A stretch of DNA of 64,000 nt, taken from NCBI GenBank assembly GCA_018241665.1, contig JAFEDK010000030.1:1-64000 (forward strand), in the 5' to 3' direction. Source of the DNA: Pseudomonadota bacterium (GTDB lineage: Bacteria; Pseudomonadota; Gammaproteobacteria; Burkholderiales; Rhodocyclaceae). Positions within the stretch are counted from its first letter, which is position 1. Each line of letters opens with the position of its first letter. Below, piece by piece: positions 21,005-29,939 of this stretch. Below the pieces are notes generated by a model, which ran no database searches, had not been told where the DNA came from, and was given only the letters and a program-made list of their open reading frames with translations. The position numbers and the translations under genes were made by a program.

Positions 21005-23695
21005 ATGCGTACCCCCAACGGCTCGCCCATCCGCCGCGAGGCCTATCGGCCGCTCGCCTACGGCGTAGAAACCGTCGACCTGGATTTCGTCCTCGAAGCT
21101 CAGGCCACCCTCGTCACCAACCGCATGCGCTGCGTGCGCAATCCGGATGCCGATGCTGGCCCGATCGTGCTGCTCGGCGACGGCCTGAGCCTGATGTCCG
21201 TGCGCATCGACGGTGCCGAGCCGGCGCCCGGCCAGCTGCGCGAGACCGGGGCCGGCCTGGAGATCGACGTGACGGCGGAAGCCGTCGAGCTGGAGATCGT
21301 CACGCGCATCGACCCGTCGGCCAACCTGACCCTGTCGGGCCTGTACCAGTCGCGGGGCGGCTACTACACCCAGTGTGAGGCCGAGGGTTTCCGCCGCATC
21401 ACCTATTTCCCCGACCGTCCGGACGTGATGGCGCGTTACACCGTGCGCCTGGAGGCCGACGCGGCCCTGTGCCCGGTGCTGCTGTCCAACGGCAACCTGC
21501 TGGAAACCGGCAACCTGCCCAACGGCCGCCACTTCGCCCGCTGGGAAGACCCGTTCCCCAAGCCGTCCTACCTGTTCGCGCTGGTGGCCGCCGACCTGAA
21601 GGCGCTGGAGCGCCGCGTCACCACAATGTCCGGCCGCGAAGTGCTGTTGCAGGTGTGGGTAGAGGCGCGTGACCTGGACCGCGTCGAACACGCGATGGAG
21701 TCGCTGGTCCACTCGATGCGCTGGGACGAGGAGACCTTCGGGCTGGAGCTCGACCTGGACCGTTTCATGATCGTCGCCGTGTCCGACTTCAACATGGGCG
21801 CGATGGAGAACAAGGGCCTCAACATCTTCAACACCAAGTACGTTTTGGCCAACCCGCAGAGCGGCACCGACGTGGATTACGAGAACGTGGAGAGCGTCGT
21901 CGCCCACGAGTACTTCCACAACTGGACCGGCAACCGGGTGACCTGTCGCGACTGGTTCCAGCTGACGCTGAAGGAAGGCCTCACGGTCTTCCGCGACCAG
22001 CAGTTCTCGGCGGACATGCTGGCCCGCGCTTCCGACTCCCCCGCGGCAGCGGCCTCGGCCCGCGCGGTGACGCGCATCGCCAACGTGCGTGTGCTGCGCA
22101 GCGCCCAGTTCCCGGAGGATGCCGGCCCGATGGCCCATCCGATCCGCCCGGACAGCTACCAGGAGATCAACAACTTCTACACCGCTACGGTGTATGAGAA
22201 GGGCTCCGAAGTCATCCGCATGCTGCATACCCTGCTCGGCAGGGAGGGCTTCCGCAACGGCATGGACCTGTACTTCTCCTACCACGACGGTCAGGCGGTG
22301 ACCTGCGATGACTTCGTCGGCTGCATGGCGGAGGCCAACGGCGCGGACCTGGACCTCTTCATGCGCTGGTACAGCCAGGCCGGCACGCCGCGCCTGAAGG
22401 CCGAAGGCGTCTTCGATGCGGCCGACGGCAGTTACACGCTGACCCTCAGCCAGCGCACGCCGCCGACGCCGGGCCAGGCGGACAAGCTGCCGTTGCATAT
22501 CCCGGTGGCCATCGGCCTGATCGACGCGGATGGCAAGGATCTGCCGCTTAAGCTGGAGGGCGAGGCCCGCGCCGGCGACACCACGCGCATCCTCGAACTG
22601 AAGGAGGCCAGCAAGAGCTGGCGCTTCACCGGTCTCGCCGCCGAGCCGGTGCCGTCGATCCTGCGCGGTTTCTCGGCGCCGGTAATCCTCGAGCTCGACG
22701 AGGACGATGCGCGCCTGGCCTTCCGCATGGCCCACGACAGCGATCCCTTCAACCGCTGGGACGCCGCCCAGCGCTACATGGAACGGGTGATTCTGGCTTT
22801 GGCTGCGGATGCCGCCGCCGGCCGCAAGCTGGAAGTGCCGCAGGCCTTCGGCCACGCCTTCCGGGCGCTGCTGGTCAATGAAGCCCTCGACCCGGCCTTC
22901 CTCGCCGAGATCCTCGCGCTGCCGGCCGAAGCCTATCTGCTGGAGCGCATGCCGCAGGCTGACCCGGCGCCGCTGCGCGCCGCGCTGATGCACCTGATGC
23001 GCGAGTTGGGCCACGCAATGCAGGCCGATTTCCTCGACCGCTACCTCGACCTGGAAGTGGACGGCGACTATCGCTACCACCCGGCGGATGCCGGCAAGCG
23101 CGCGCTGCGCAACCTGTGCCTGCGCTACCTGACTGCCTGGGGAGGCGCGACGGCCATCGATCTGGCGAAGAAGCAGTTCGAGCACGCCGGCAACATGACC
23201 GAGCGCTACGGTGCACTGGCCGCGCTGGTGCAGAGTGACGCCCCGGCGCGCTTCGACGCGCTGGCCGCCTTCCACGAGCAGTACAAGGACGATGCGCTTG
23301 TCCTCGACAAGTGGTTCCTGCTGCAGGCCAGCGCCTGGCGCTGGTCCGACGCGGCGCCGGCCACCCTCGAACAGGTGCGCGAGTTGATGAGCAACCCGGC
23401 TTTCAGCCTGTCCAACCCCAACAAGGTGTATTCGCTGCTGGGAGGCTACTTCCGCGCCAACGCGGCGGAGTTCCACCGGCCCGACGGCGCCGGCTACGCC
23501 TTCTGGGTCGAGCAGGTGAAGGCGCTGAACAAGAGCAACCCGCAGGTCGCGGCGCGCATGGCGCGGGCGCTGGAAGGCTGGCGCAAGTTCACGCCGGAGA
23601 TCCAGGGACGCATCCGTGCGGCTTTCGAGGTGCTGGCCCAGGAAGAGGGGCTGTCGGCCGACGTCGCGGAGATCGTCGACAAGGCGCTGGGCTGA
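21005..23695 (+). CDS. pepN: Aminopeptidase N (alanyl aminopeptidase, M1 family)
   Basis: The 896-aa zinc metallopeptidase removes N-terminal residues from peptides in the cytoplasm. The substrate-recognition motif GAMEN is present ('NMGAMENKGLN', about 263). The zinc site is HEYFH at 301-305, with the third ligand in 'LKEGLTVFRDQQFSAD' 19 residues further on. The length and domain layout match E. coli PepN. It is convergent with the glycosyltransferase at 23754. Confidence 0.95.
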   Translation: MRTPNGSPIRREAYRPLAYGVETVDLDFVLEAQATLVTNRMRCVRNPDADAGPIVLLGDGLSLMSVRIDGAEPAPGQLRETGAGLEIDVTAEAVELEIVTRIDPSANLTLSGLYQSRGGYYTQCEAEGFRRITYFPDRPDVMARYTVRLEADAALCPVLLSNGNLLETGNLPNGRHFARWEDPFPKPSYLFALVAADLKALERRVTTMSGREVLLQVWVEARDLDRVEHAMESLVHSMRWDEETFGLELDLDRFMIVAVSDFNMGAMENKGLNIFNTKYVLANPQSGTDVDYENVESVVAHEYFHNWTGNRVTCRDWFQLTLKEGLTVFRDQQFSADMLARASDSPAAAASARAVTRIANVRVLRSAQFPEDAGPMAHPIRPDSYQEINNFYTATVYEKGSEVIRMLHTLLGREGFRNGMDLYFSYHDGQAVTCDDFVGCMAEANGADLDLFMRWYSQAGTPRLKAEGVFDAADGSYTLTLSQRTPPTPGQADKLPLHIPVAIGLIDADGKDLPLKLEGEARAGDTTRILELKEASKSWRFTGLAAEPVPSILRGFSAPVILELDEDDARLAFRMAHDSDPFNRWDAAQRYMERVILALAADAAAGRKLEVPQAFGHAFRALLVNEALDPAFLAEILALPAEAYLLERMPQADPAPLRAALMHLMRELGHAMQADFLDRYLDLEVDGDYRYHPADAGKRALRNLCLRYLTAWGGATAIDLAKKQFEHAGNMTERYGALAALVQSDAPARFDALAAFHEQYKDDALVLDKWFLLQASAWRWSDAAPATLEQVRELMSNPAFSLSNPNKVYSLLGGYFRANAAEFHRPDGAGYAFWVEQVKALNKSNPQVAARMARALEGWRKFTPEIQGRIRAAFEVLAQEEGLSADVAEIVDKALG

Positions 23696-23753
23696 GTTGC
23701 AGCCTGCCGCGGGCCGCGCGTCATGACGCCTGCCCGCGGTGCGCTCCCGGGTA

Positions 23754-25349
23754 TTATCGCGGCGGTCTGTCGTCCGTGTTGCCGACCCGGGCGGCGCAGG
23801 ACTGATCGAGGAGCCGGATCCGCAGCGGGGCGGGTTTGATGGCCTGGTCGGTAAAGCTGACCTGACGGTCAATGGCCGCCGGCAGGTGCTTACGCAGCCG
23901 CGCCACCGCGGCGACGATCCCGCGGGTTACCGGGGTGCCGGTGCCGTACATTTCATCGACGGCGCTCAGACAGGGCTGCATGGCGGCATTGAGCGGTGCC
24001 GGCGGCGTGCCGGAATACTCGGGCCAGGCTGGGTGGTCGGTGACGTAAATTTGCCCCGCTTTGCCCAGCAGTTCCGGCTTGTGCTGGAAATCGTCGATCT
24101 TCACCAGGTTGTGCGCATAGGGCTTGCCGGCGAGCCTGTCCCATTCGTTGAGATTGGCTGCCTGGGTTCCGCCCAGCACGAGTGCGTCCGGGTGGGTGCG
24201 TGCAAAGCCGAGGACATTGCCGTTCGCTTCGCCATGAAGCAGGCGGGTATGGGCTTCGATACCGGCCAGCGTGATGCCGCCGGCGGCCACTACCAGGAAG
24301 ACCGGAATGGCCAGTCGCAGGCTCAGCCTGGCCAGCCCGAGGCCGGCCAGGGCAGCGATGGGGGCGGCGAACATCAGCGCGTAATTGACCTGTTTCGGGA
24401 TGAGCCGCAAGGGCGATACCGAATAGATGAAGAGGGAAAACGCGCCGATCAGCGCGACGGCCCAGAGTGCGAGGAAGCGTCCCGCGCGCGGATTGGCGCG
24501 TTCGCGCAGGGCCACGGCGAGGCCCGGGATGGCCAGCAGGGGCACCAGCCAGAACGCGCGCCCATCCCTGAACATCAGTCTCAGGTAGTAGCCGGCGCTA
24601 TGGTCTCCCCAGGGCGAGGCGTTCTGCACGAAGTTGGTTTCGATGTTCCTGCGGCCGGCATTGAGGTAGTAGAGCGCATCGCCATAAGCCCACTGGAAAA
24701 CCAGCAGGTTGGGGATGGTGGCCAGCACGACGCCGAGGAGCAGCCAGAGCAGCTGGCGGTAGCGGGGCAGGTGGAAGAGGGCCAGGCCGCACAGCACGAG
24801 GCCGAACACCGCCGTGGGTTCCGGCTTGATCCAGCCGGCGAATCCGCAGGCCAGGCCGGAAATGACCAGGGCGGCAGTGCCGCCGCCGCGCAGCGCATGC
24901 CAGAGCGCCAGGATCGATGTGGTGAGCATCAGGGCGTACGGCGGGTCGGCCCACAGGGAGGTAGCCAGATTGATGTGCAGCGGCATGACGCTCAGCATCA
25001 GGGCGGCAAAGACGCCGGCCCGGAGGCCGAAGCTGCGGGCCATGAAGAGGAAGACGAGGGCGATCTCGCCGAGGGAGGAGAGCAGGCCCCACAGGGAGAC
25101 GGTGCCGGCACTGGCACCGAAGAGGGTGATCAGGCCGGCGACCGGTAGCGTCATCCCGAGGCGCAGGGCGCCGATGTACGAGGTTTCAGGCCATTGGCCG
25201 AGGGAGGCCATCAGGCCCCGCAGGGAGTAGGTGATGTCGTCCGAACCGGTGAAGCCGATGAACATGGCCAGACGCAGGGCCAGAGCCAGGGCCAGGATGG
25301 ACGCGAGATAGGGCCAGCCTCGCGGCGCGGGAGTGGTTTGAGTCGGCAT
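23754..25349 (-). CDS. Multi-TM GT-C glycosyltransferase (ArnT/PMT-like, GT39 type)
   Basis: The 531-aa integral membrane protein has about 11-12 hydrophobic segments up to residue 370 and a C-terminal soluble region. Right after TM1 it has the acidic motif 'GFTGSDDITYSLRG', the usual catalytic position in GT-C transferases that use polyprenyl-phosphate sugars in the periplasm. It is the last gene of the five-gene operon that starts at 28696. Inference: it moves the sugar that the upstream genes make and flip onto a glycan, lipid or protein. Acceptor and sugar are unknown. Confidence 0.8.
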   Translation of the reverse strand: MPTQTTPAPRGWPYLASILALALALRLAMFIGFTGSDDITYSLRGLMASLGQWPETSYIGALRLGMTLPVAGLITLFGASAGTVSLWGLLSSLGEIALVFLFMARSFGLRAGVFAALMLSVMPLHINLATSLWADPPYALMLTTSILALWHALRGGGTAALVISGLACGFAGWIKPEPTAVFGLVLCGLALFHLPRYRQLLWLLLGVVLATIPNLLVFQWAYGDALYYLNAGRRNIETNFVQNASPWGDHSAGYYLRLMFRDGRAFWLVPLLAIPGLAVALRERANPRAGRFLALWAVALIGAFSLFIYSVSPLRLIPKQVNYALMFAAPIAALAGLGLARLSLRLAIPVFLVVAAGGITLAGIEAHTRLLHGEANGNVLGFARTHPDALVLGGTQAANLNEWDRLAGKPYAHNLVKIDDFQHKPELLGKAGQIYVTDHPAWPEYSGTPPAPLNAAMQPCLSAVDEMYGTGTPVTRGIVAAVARLRKHLPAAIDRQVSFTDQAIKPAPLRIRLLDQSCAARVGNTDDRPPR

Positions 25350-25402
25350 CGGCTAAGGCGCGGTTGGTTGCCCTCGTCGGACGGAGGGAAAGGCGGGGAG
25401 GA

Positions 25403-26530
25403 TCAGAGAGTGGACAGCACCTTCTGGATGACTTCAACCTGGAACTCTTCCAGTCCGATCCACAGGGGAAGGCGAACCAGCCGGTCGGAAATGTCCGTGG
25501 TGACCGGCAGTTCCCCGTGGGGGCGTCCGAAGCGCTGTCCTGCGGGGGCGCTGTGCAGCGGGATGTAGTGGAAGACGCTGTTGATCCCGGCTTTCTTGAG
25601 CCCGTCGATGAAGGCCGTCCGGGTGCTCAGGTCGGGCAGCAGGATGTAGTACATGTGGGCGTTGTGCTGGCAATGGGCCGGGACAACGGGGCGGCGGATC
25701 TTGCCGGCCTTTTCCGCCTCGGCCAGCCACTGGTGATAGGTGTTCCAGATGGCCAGACGTTGCCGGGTGATGCTGTCGGCTTCCTCGATCTGGGCGGCCA
25801 GAAAGGCGGCGATGATTTCGCCGGGCAGGTAGGAGGAGCCGATGTCGACCCAGGTGTATTTATCCACTTGCCCGCGGAAGAACTGGGAGCGGTTGGTGCC
25901 TTTCTCCCGGATGATCTCCGCCCGCTCCGCGAAGTGGGGCGTGTTGGCCAGCAGGGCGCCACCTTCGCCGGAGATGATGTTCTTGGTTTCGTGGAAGGAC
26001 AGGGCGCCCATGTGGCCGATGGAGCCCAGCGGGCGGCCCTTGTAGTGGGCCATGACCGCCTGGGCGGCGTCTTCGATGACGAGCAGCTTGTGCTTGTTGG
26101 CGATCGCCATGATGGCGTCCATCTCGCAGCCCACTCCGGCGTAGTGCACCGGCACGATGGCCTTGGTGCGTTCGGTGATGGCGGCTTCGATCAGGCTCTC
26201 GTCGATGTTCAGGGTGTCGGGCCGCACGTCCACGAAAACCGGCACCGCCCCCCTCAGGGTGAAGGCATTGGCCGTCGAGACGAAGGTGTAGGAGGGCATG
26301 ATCACCTCGTCGCCGGGCTGGATGTCCGCCAGGATGGCTGACATCTCGAGTGCCGCGGTGCACGAGTGGGTGAGCAGGGCGCGTCCGGCCCCCGTCCTTG
26401 CTTCCAGCCAGCGGGAGCAGCGTTTGGTGAACTCCCCGTCGCCGGCCAGATGACCGTTGGCGTGGGCCTGGGCGATGTTCCAGAGTTCCTTGCCGGTCAT
26501 GTAAGGCTTGTTGAATGGGATATTCATCAT
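25403..26530 (-). CDS. wecE: dTDP-4-amino-4,6-dideoxygalactose transaminase (WecE/RffA type)
   Basis: The 375-aa PLP-dependent sugar aminotransferase of the DegT/DnrJ/EryC1/StrS family carries the catalytic lysine in 'SFHETKNIISGEGGAL' (about residue 181). It begins 'IPFNKPYMTGKEL', as WecE proteins do. The known WecE reaction converts dTDP-4-keto-6-deoxy-glucose to dTDP-4-amino-4,6-dideoxy-galactose with glutamate. The acetyltransferase two genes upstream resembles WecD, the next enzyme of that pathway, which supports the assignment. The dTDP-glucose dehydratase (rffG/rmlB) is not in the window. Confidence 0.88.
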   Translation of the reverse strand: MMNIPFNKPYMTGKELWNIAQAHANGHLAGDGEFTKRCSRWLEARTGAGRALLTHSCTAALEMSAILADIQPGDEVIMPSYTFVSTANAFTLRGAVPVFVDVRPDTLNIDESLIEAAITERTKAIVPVHYAGVGCEMDAIMAIANKHKLLVIEDAAQAVMAHYKGRPLGSIGHMGALSFHETKNIISGEGGALLANTPHFAERAEIIREKGTNRSQFFRGQVDKYTWVDIGSSYLPGEIIAAFLAAQIEEADSITRQRLAIWNTYHQWLAEAEKAGKIRRPVVPAHCQHNAHMYYILLPDLSTRTAFIDGLKKAGINSVFHYIPLHSAPAGQRFGRPHGELPVTTDISDRLVRLPLWIGLEEFQVEVIQKVLSTL

Positions 26531-26533
26531 CTT

Positions 26534-26944
26534 CTAGGACTCCTGGGCTGGCGACGGGCTGGGGTGACGGAACACCCAGAATTTCTGGAGGAGGAACAGC
26601 AGGGCGGCGATGCAGAGAATCATCACACCCTGGACGATCTGGTGGGGCAGGCCGAATTGGTCAACCAGCAGCAGCAGGGCCGCGAGGTTCACGCCGTAGC
26701 CGATGCCATAGCTGGCGCAGTAGCGGAAAAAGGCCGTGCCGTGCTCGCCCCGGTGGCCGAAGGACCAGCGTTTGTTGAAAAAGAAGGTCTGGATGACACC
26801 GATGGCGTACAGCAGGCTCATGGCCAGCTTTGCGCCCAGGCCGAAGGAGGTCAGTGCCAGGTAGGCCATGTAGAGGACGGCATTGGAAACCAGGCCGACG
26901 GTGCCGTAACGGAGCAACTGGTTCAGGGTGCTGCGGTCGCTCAT
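26534..26944 (-). CDS. GtrA-family membrane protein (polyprenyl-phosphate-sugar flippase)
   Basis: The 136-aa protein has four TM segments ('GTVGLVSNAVLYMAYLALT', 'AMSLLYAIGVIQTFFF', 'GIGYGVNLAALLLLV', 'GVMILCIAALLFLLQKFWVF') and the GtrA hallmark 'FNKRWSF'. GtrA proteins are thought to flip undecaprenyl-phosphate-linked monosaccharides to the periplasm. The ATG at 26944 overlaps the stop of the acetyltransferase gene by four bases, and wecE starts three bases after its stop. Confidence 0.88.
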   Translation of the reverse strand: MSDRSTLNQLLRYGTVGLVSNAVLYMAYLALTSFGLGAKLAMSLLYAIGVIQTFFFNKRWSFGHRGEHGTAFFRYCASYGIGYGVNLAALLLLVDQFGLPHQIVQGVMILCIAALLFLLQKFWVFRHPSPSPAQES

Positions 26945-27735
26945 CTGGGCCTGACCCAGTGGAAAGTGGTCAGCGGCGGTGGGAAGTGGAAGCCGAGCCT
27001 GGCGTACAGGTTGAGCACCCGGTGATTGCGGGCCACGATGCAGGTCTGGATGCGCTGGCTCCCCCGCTGGCGGGCGTGGGCGATCATTGTCTCCCAGCTG
27101 CGCCGCCCGTAGCCCTGGCCTTGGGCGGCAGGGGCGACGGCGGTGAGGTGCCAGTAACAAGTGCCGTCCGCCTGTTCTTCTGTGATGAAGAAGGCGACGA
27201 TCCGGCCGCCGTCACTGATGGCATGCAGCCGCTGGCTGGGGTGGGCAAGACTGCTGCGGACCCAGTTCTGGTAGCGGATGTCACCAAGCTTCGACGAAAG
27301 GCGCGGGTCCATGTGGAAGCGCTCGTTTCCGAAGGCGCTGCCGGCGATGTCCAGAATGGCCGGCAGGTCGGCCTCGGTCGCCGCATGCACCTCGAGGGTC
27401 GCCGGGTGGGGGGCTTCGGCGGAGAGCGCCAGTTCCGGCTGGTAGGCCATCTCGATGAAGCGGAAGCCGATGTCCTCCAGCAGAAAGGATTCGTTCAGCC
27501 GATCGTGGGAGAGCCGGCAACTGGCGAGGCAGGCGCCGCTGCGTTGCAGGGCGTCGACGAAGGGGCCGATGTCGGTGCGAGCTTCACTGCCGTGGAGGGC
27601 CATCGTCTGGATCTGCAAGACCGGGGCCCCGAACAGTTTCGAGTCCCACGGGGCTTCGGCCCAGGCCAGTTCGAGGTTGTCAGTGTCGATGCGTCCATTC
27701 AATGGCGTCGTCGTGTCGAGGGGCTTATCCGGCAT
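26941..27735 (-). CDS. GNAT acetyltransferase, WecD-like (TDP-fucosamine N-acetyltransferase type)
   Basis: In the 264-aa protein an N-terminal WecD-like domain ('APWDSKLFGAPVLQI', about 28-42) is followed by a C-terminal GNAT domain (about 115-260) with the acetyl-CoA loop 'APAAQGQGYGRRSWE'. The segment 'SAFGNERFHMDPRLSSK' resembles the WecD substrate region. Expected reaction: acetylation of dTDP-4-amino-4,6-dideoxy-galactose to the Fuc4NAc donor. It overlaps the upstream GT2 gene by 11 bases and the GtrA gene by 4. Another acyl group is possible. Confidence 0.8.
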   Translation of the reverse strand: MPDKPLDTTTPLNGRIDTDNLELAWAEAPWDSKLFGAPVLQIQTMALHGSEARTDIGPFVDALQRSGACLASCRLSHDRLNESFLLEDIGFRFIEMAYQPELALSAEAPHPATLEVHAATEADLPAILDIAGSAFGNERFHMDPRLSSKLGDIRYQNWVRSSLAHPSQRLHAISDGGRIVAFFITEEQADGTCYWHLTAVAPAAQGQGYGRRSWETMIAHARQRGSQRIQTCIVARNHRVLNLYARLGFHFPPPLTTFHWVRPR

Positions 27736-28696
27736 GGGTCGATTCCGGCTGGACGGTCGTGGCGATGGGGGCGGTCTCGGCCAGCGTCGTATAGGGCGGG
27801 CGCTCCATGGAGCGGAAGTGCATGCGCGCCAGGTATTCCCCGAAAATGCCCATGGCGAAGAGCTGGACGCCGGAGAAGATGGCGATGATGGAGGCCAGGA
27901 AGGTGAAGCCCGGTACCGTGCTGCCGAAGATGAGGTAGCGGCCGACCACGTAGCTCAAGACCAGCAGGCCCAGGCTGCCGAAGAACAGGCCGAGCATGCT
28001 GGCAATCTGCAGGGGCAGCACGGAGAAGCCGGTCATCATGTTGATGGCGTGATTGATGAGCTTCTTCAGGCTGTATCCCGAGTCGCCGACCAGGCGGTCG
28101 TCCTGGCGGACGAAGACCGAGGAGAAACGGGTCGTGCCCCAGGTCAGCAGCACGTCGATATTGACCGAAGGGCTGCGGTAGTTCTCGAAGGCGGTGCGCA
28201 GCCGCGTGTGAAAGACCCGGAAGGCGCTGACCTTGCTGGCGGATTCCACGCCCATGGCGCCCTGCAGGGCCAGCTTGGTGACGCGGGAAGCCATGTCGCG
28301 GAAGAAACCATGGGTTTCCTTGGCCGGCGAGCCATAGACCACGTCATAGCCTTCCTCCAGCCTGGACAGCAGTTTGTGGATCTCTTCGGGAGGATTCTGG
28401 AGGTCGTCGTCGATGGTGACGATCACGTTTCCCCTGGCGGCCCGGATGCCGCACAGCAAGGCGTTGTGCTGGCCGTAGTTGCGGCCGAGCTTGATGCCGC
28501 GCACCCGGCTGTCCTTGGCGGCAAGGGCCTGGATGACGTCCCAGGTGTTGTCGCCGCCGCAGTCTTCCACCAGCAGGATCTCAAACCAGTCGGCGAGCGG
28601 TGTGAGCGCAGCCGTCAGGCGTCGGTGCAGTTCCGGGAGCATCTCCTGAGAGCGATAACAGGGAACGACGACGGACAGGCTGGTGGGCACGGGCAA
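27725..28696 (-). CDS. GT2 glycosyltransferase, polyprenyl-phosphate sugar synthase type (ArnC/GtrB/DPM-like)
   Basis: The 323-aa protein has an N-terminal GT-A domain (about 1-230, 'SVVVPCYRSQEMLPELH', acidic motif 'IDDDLQNPPEEI'). Two C-terminal TM segments follow (about 235-260 and 268-295). This is the fold of ArnC, GtrB and dolichyl-phosphate-mannose synthases, which load one nucleotide-activated sugar onto undecaprenyl phosphate. It is the first gene of the minus-strand operon GT2, WecD-like, GtrA, WecE, GT-C. Confidence 0.87.
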   Translation of the reverse strand: MPVPTSLSVVVPCYRSQEMLPELHRRLTAALTPLADWFEILLVEDCGGDNTWDVIQALAAKDSRVRGIKLGRNYGQHNALLCGIRAARGNVIVTIDDDLQNPPEEIHKLLSRLEEGYDVVYGSPAKETHGFFRDMASRVTKLALQGAMGVESASKVSAFRVFHTRLRTAFENYRSPSVNIDVLLTWGTTRFSSVFVRQDDRLVGDSGYSLKKLINHAINMMTGFSVLPLQIASMLGLFFGSLGLLVLSYVVGRYLIFGSTVPGFTFLASIIAIFSGVQLFAMGIFGEYLARMHFRSMERPPYTTLAETAPIATTVQPESTHAG

Positions 28697-29006
28697 CCTC
28701 GGAAGTGGTCTCTCCGTCCCTCTGGGGCGAGTGCTTGCCCTCGAGGGGGATTGACTTGTCTAGTTCAGATGCATTTTTGTCGGCGCAAAATAGCATATGA
28801 AGTGGAATCCCGGTGCGGAGTAGTTGTCACGTAGTGCCAGATGAGGCTGATTGGCGCGCTACTCCGGGGGCGGCAAGGATGACGCAAACCTCCCCCGGCC
28901 GGCTGAACCGGGGCGGCTGGGGCTTGGTCGAAGTGCGTAGGCGAATGGGGCTGCCCACCAAGGATGGGCTTCCACCGGCTTGAGCGCGGTGGGGGCGGAT
29001 TCAGGG
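28697..29006. other. Gap upstream of the glycan operon
   Basis: About 310 bases without a gene. Going toward the operon, it should carry the operon promoter on the minus strand, in the less GC-rich part around 28750-28800. No confident -35/-10 pair was found. A degenerate REP arm (GGGGCGAGTGCTTGCCC) lies at 28724-28740, and a truncated arm beginning GTGGGGGCGGATTCA lies near 28989. Confidence 0.4.
28724..28740. repeat. Degenerate REP arm
   Basis: GGGGCGAGTGCTTGCCC keeps the GGGCGA/TGCCC stem of the REP arms found elsewhere in the window but with a different centre. It lies just upstream of the GT2 start codon. It is probably an old or divergent REP subfamily member, related to the variant at 32387. 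Confidence 0.4.
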
Positions 29007-29810
29007 CTACTTGACGGTCGTCGCCGACATGCTGGCGAACTCCAGCACGAGGGTGGCCAGGGCGTCGGACTCTGCTTCGATCTCCGCCGCCAGGGTGGCC
29101 TGTTTCTCGGCGATCCATTGCGGGTCTTCGAGATCGTCGGCCCAGCAGAACGGGGCCTGGCTGTGCATGCGGGTCAGGCGCTTGCGGCGGATGTCGAGGA
29201 GGTTGCGCAGGCGGACGGCTGCAGAGGGCGGAAAGGGGCGCGGGCTGCTGCTCATTTCCCGCTCGATGAAGGGCGCGAGTGCGTCGAGCAGGTCGGCGTC
29301 CATGTCTCGGTAGGCGTCATCCACCTTGCCCCAGTAGCGCTCGGCGAGTGCTTCATCGGGGCGGATCTCGGGGTGCAGGTGACGTGCCAGCCGGCGCCAG
29401 GCGGAACGGCAGCGGGTGACCCGGGCCGGATCGAGGGGCGGGCGGCCGCCCGGATGGCGCTGGCTGTCGGCCAGCACACGGGTGTGGTCGGCTTCCAGCG
29501 CCTGCCAGGCCAGCACTTCGGAGGCCACTGCCCGTTCGATGGCGGCCAGTGCCAGGCTGCTCAGCGGTTCGCCGCGGCGCAGGCGGGCCTGGCCGAGTTC
29601 AACACGGCTGCGGTAGGCCCGGTGCTCGACTTTCAGGCCCAGCAGGCGGACTTCCAGTTCGCCGAGGCTGGCCTGGTAGCGGGCCAGCAGGTAGGGGCGC
29701 TCGAAGCGCTCGAGCCATTCGACGGCTTCGAGGGTATCGGCAAGGGCGCCGGCCAGTGCATCGGCGTCGGCGGATTCTGGATGGGGAACGGAATTGCGGT
29801 CGGCAGACAT
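29007..29810 (-). CDS. J-domain-like protein with HPE motif, function unknown
   Basis: The 267-aa charged, helical protein has no signal peptide and no TM. The central segment 'RSAWRRLARHLHPEIRPDE' followed by 'YWGKVDDAYRDMD' looks like helices II-III of a J domain, but with HPE in place of the HPD that stimulates Hsp70. An N-terminal coiled-coil region (about 35-115) precedes it. If it is a J protein, it is probably inactive toward DnaK or uses a relaxed motif. The start at 29810 begins 'MSADRNSVPHPES'. It diverges from the DedA gene. Confidence 0.6.
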   Translation of the reverse strand: MSADRNSVPHPESADADALAGALADTLEAVEWLERFERPYLLARYQASLGELEVRLLGLKVEHRAYRSRVELGQARLRRGEPLSSLALAAIERAVASEVLAWQALEADHTRVLADSQRHPGGRPPLDPARVTRCRSAWRRLARHLHPEIRPDEALAERYWGKVDDAYRDMDADLLDALAPFIEREMSSSPRPFPPSAAVRLRNLLDIRRKRLTRMHSQAPFCWADDLEDPQWIAEKQATLAAEIEAESDALATLVLEFASMSATTVK

Positions 29811-29939
29811 GGCAAGGCTCCGGATGCAGTGGCTCGGCACGCATGACGCAGTGCCGCACAGACATCCAGAATTATGCACCTGTACGCGTGCTTCGGCGCG
29901 CTCCGGTATCATAGCGAACCTTCTTTTTGCGGTGCGGCA

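Noticed and set aside
20963-23872. 969-aa minus-strand open frame
   Set aside because: Fully antisense to pepN, whose zinc site and GAMEN motif are intact. Shadow frame.
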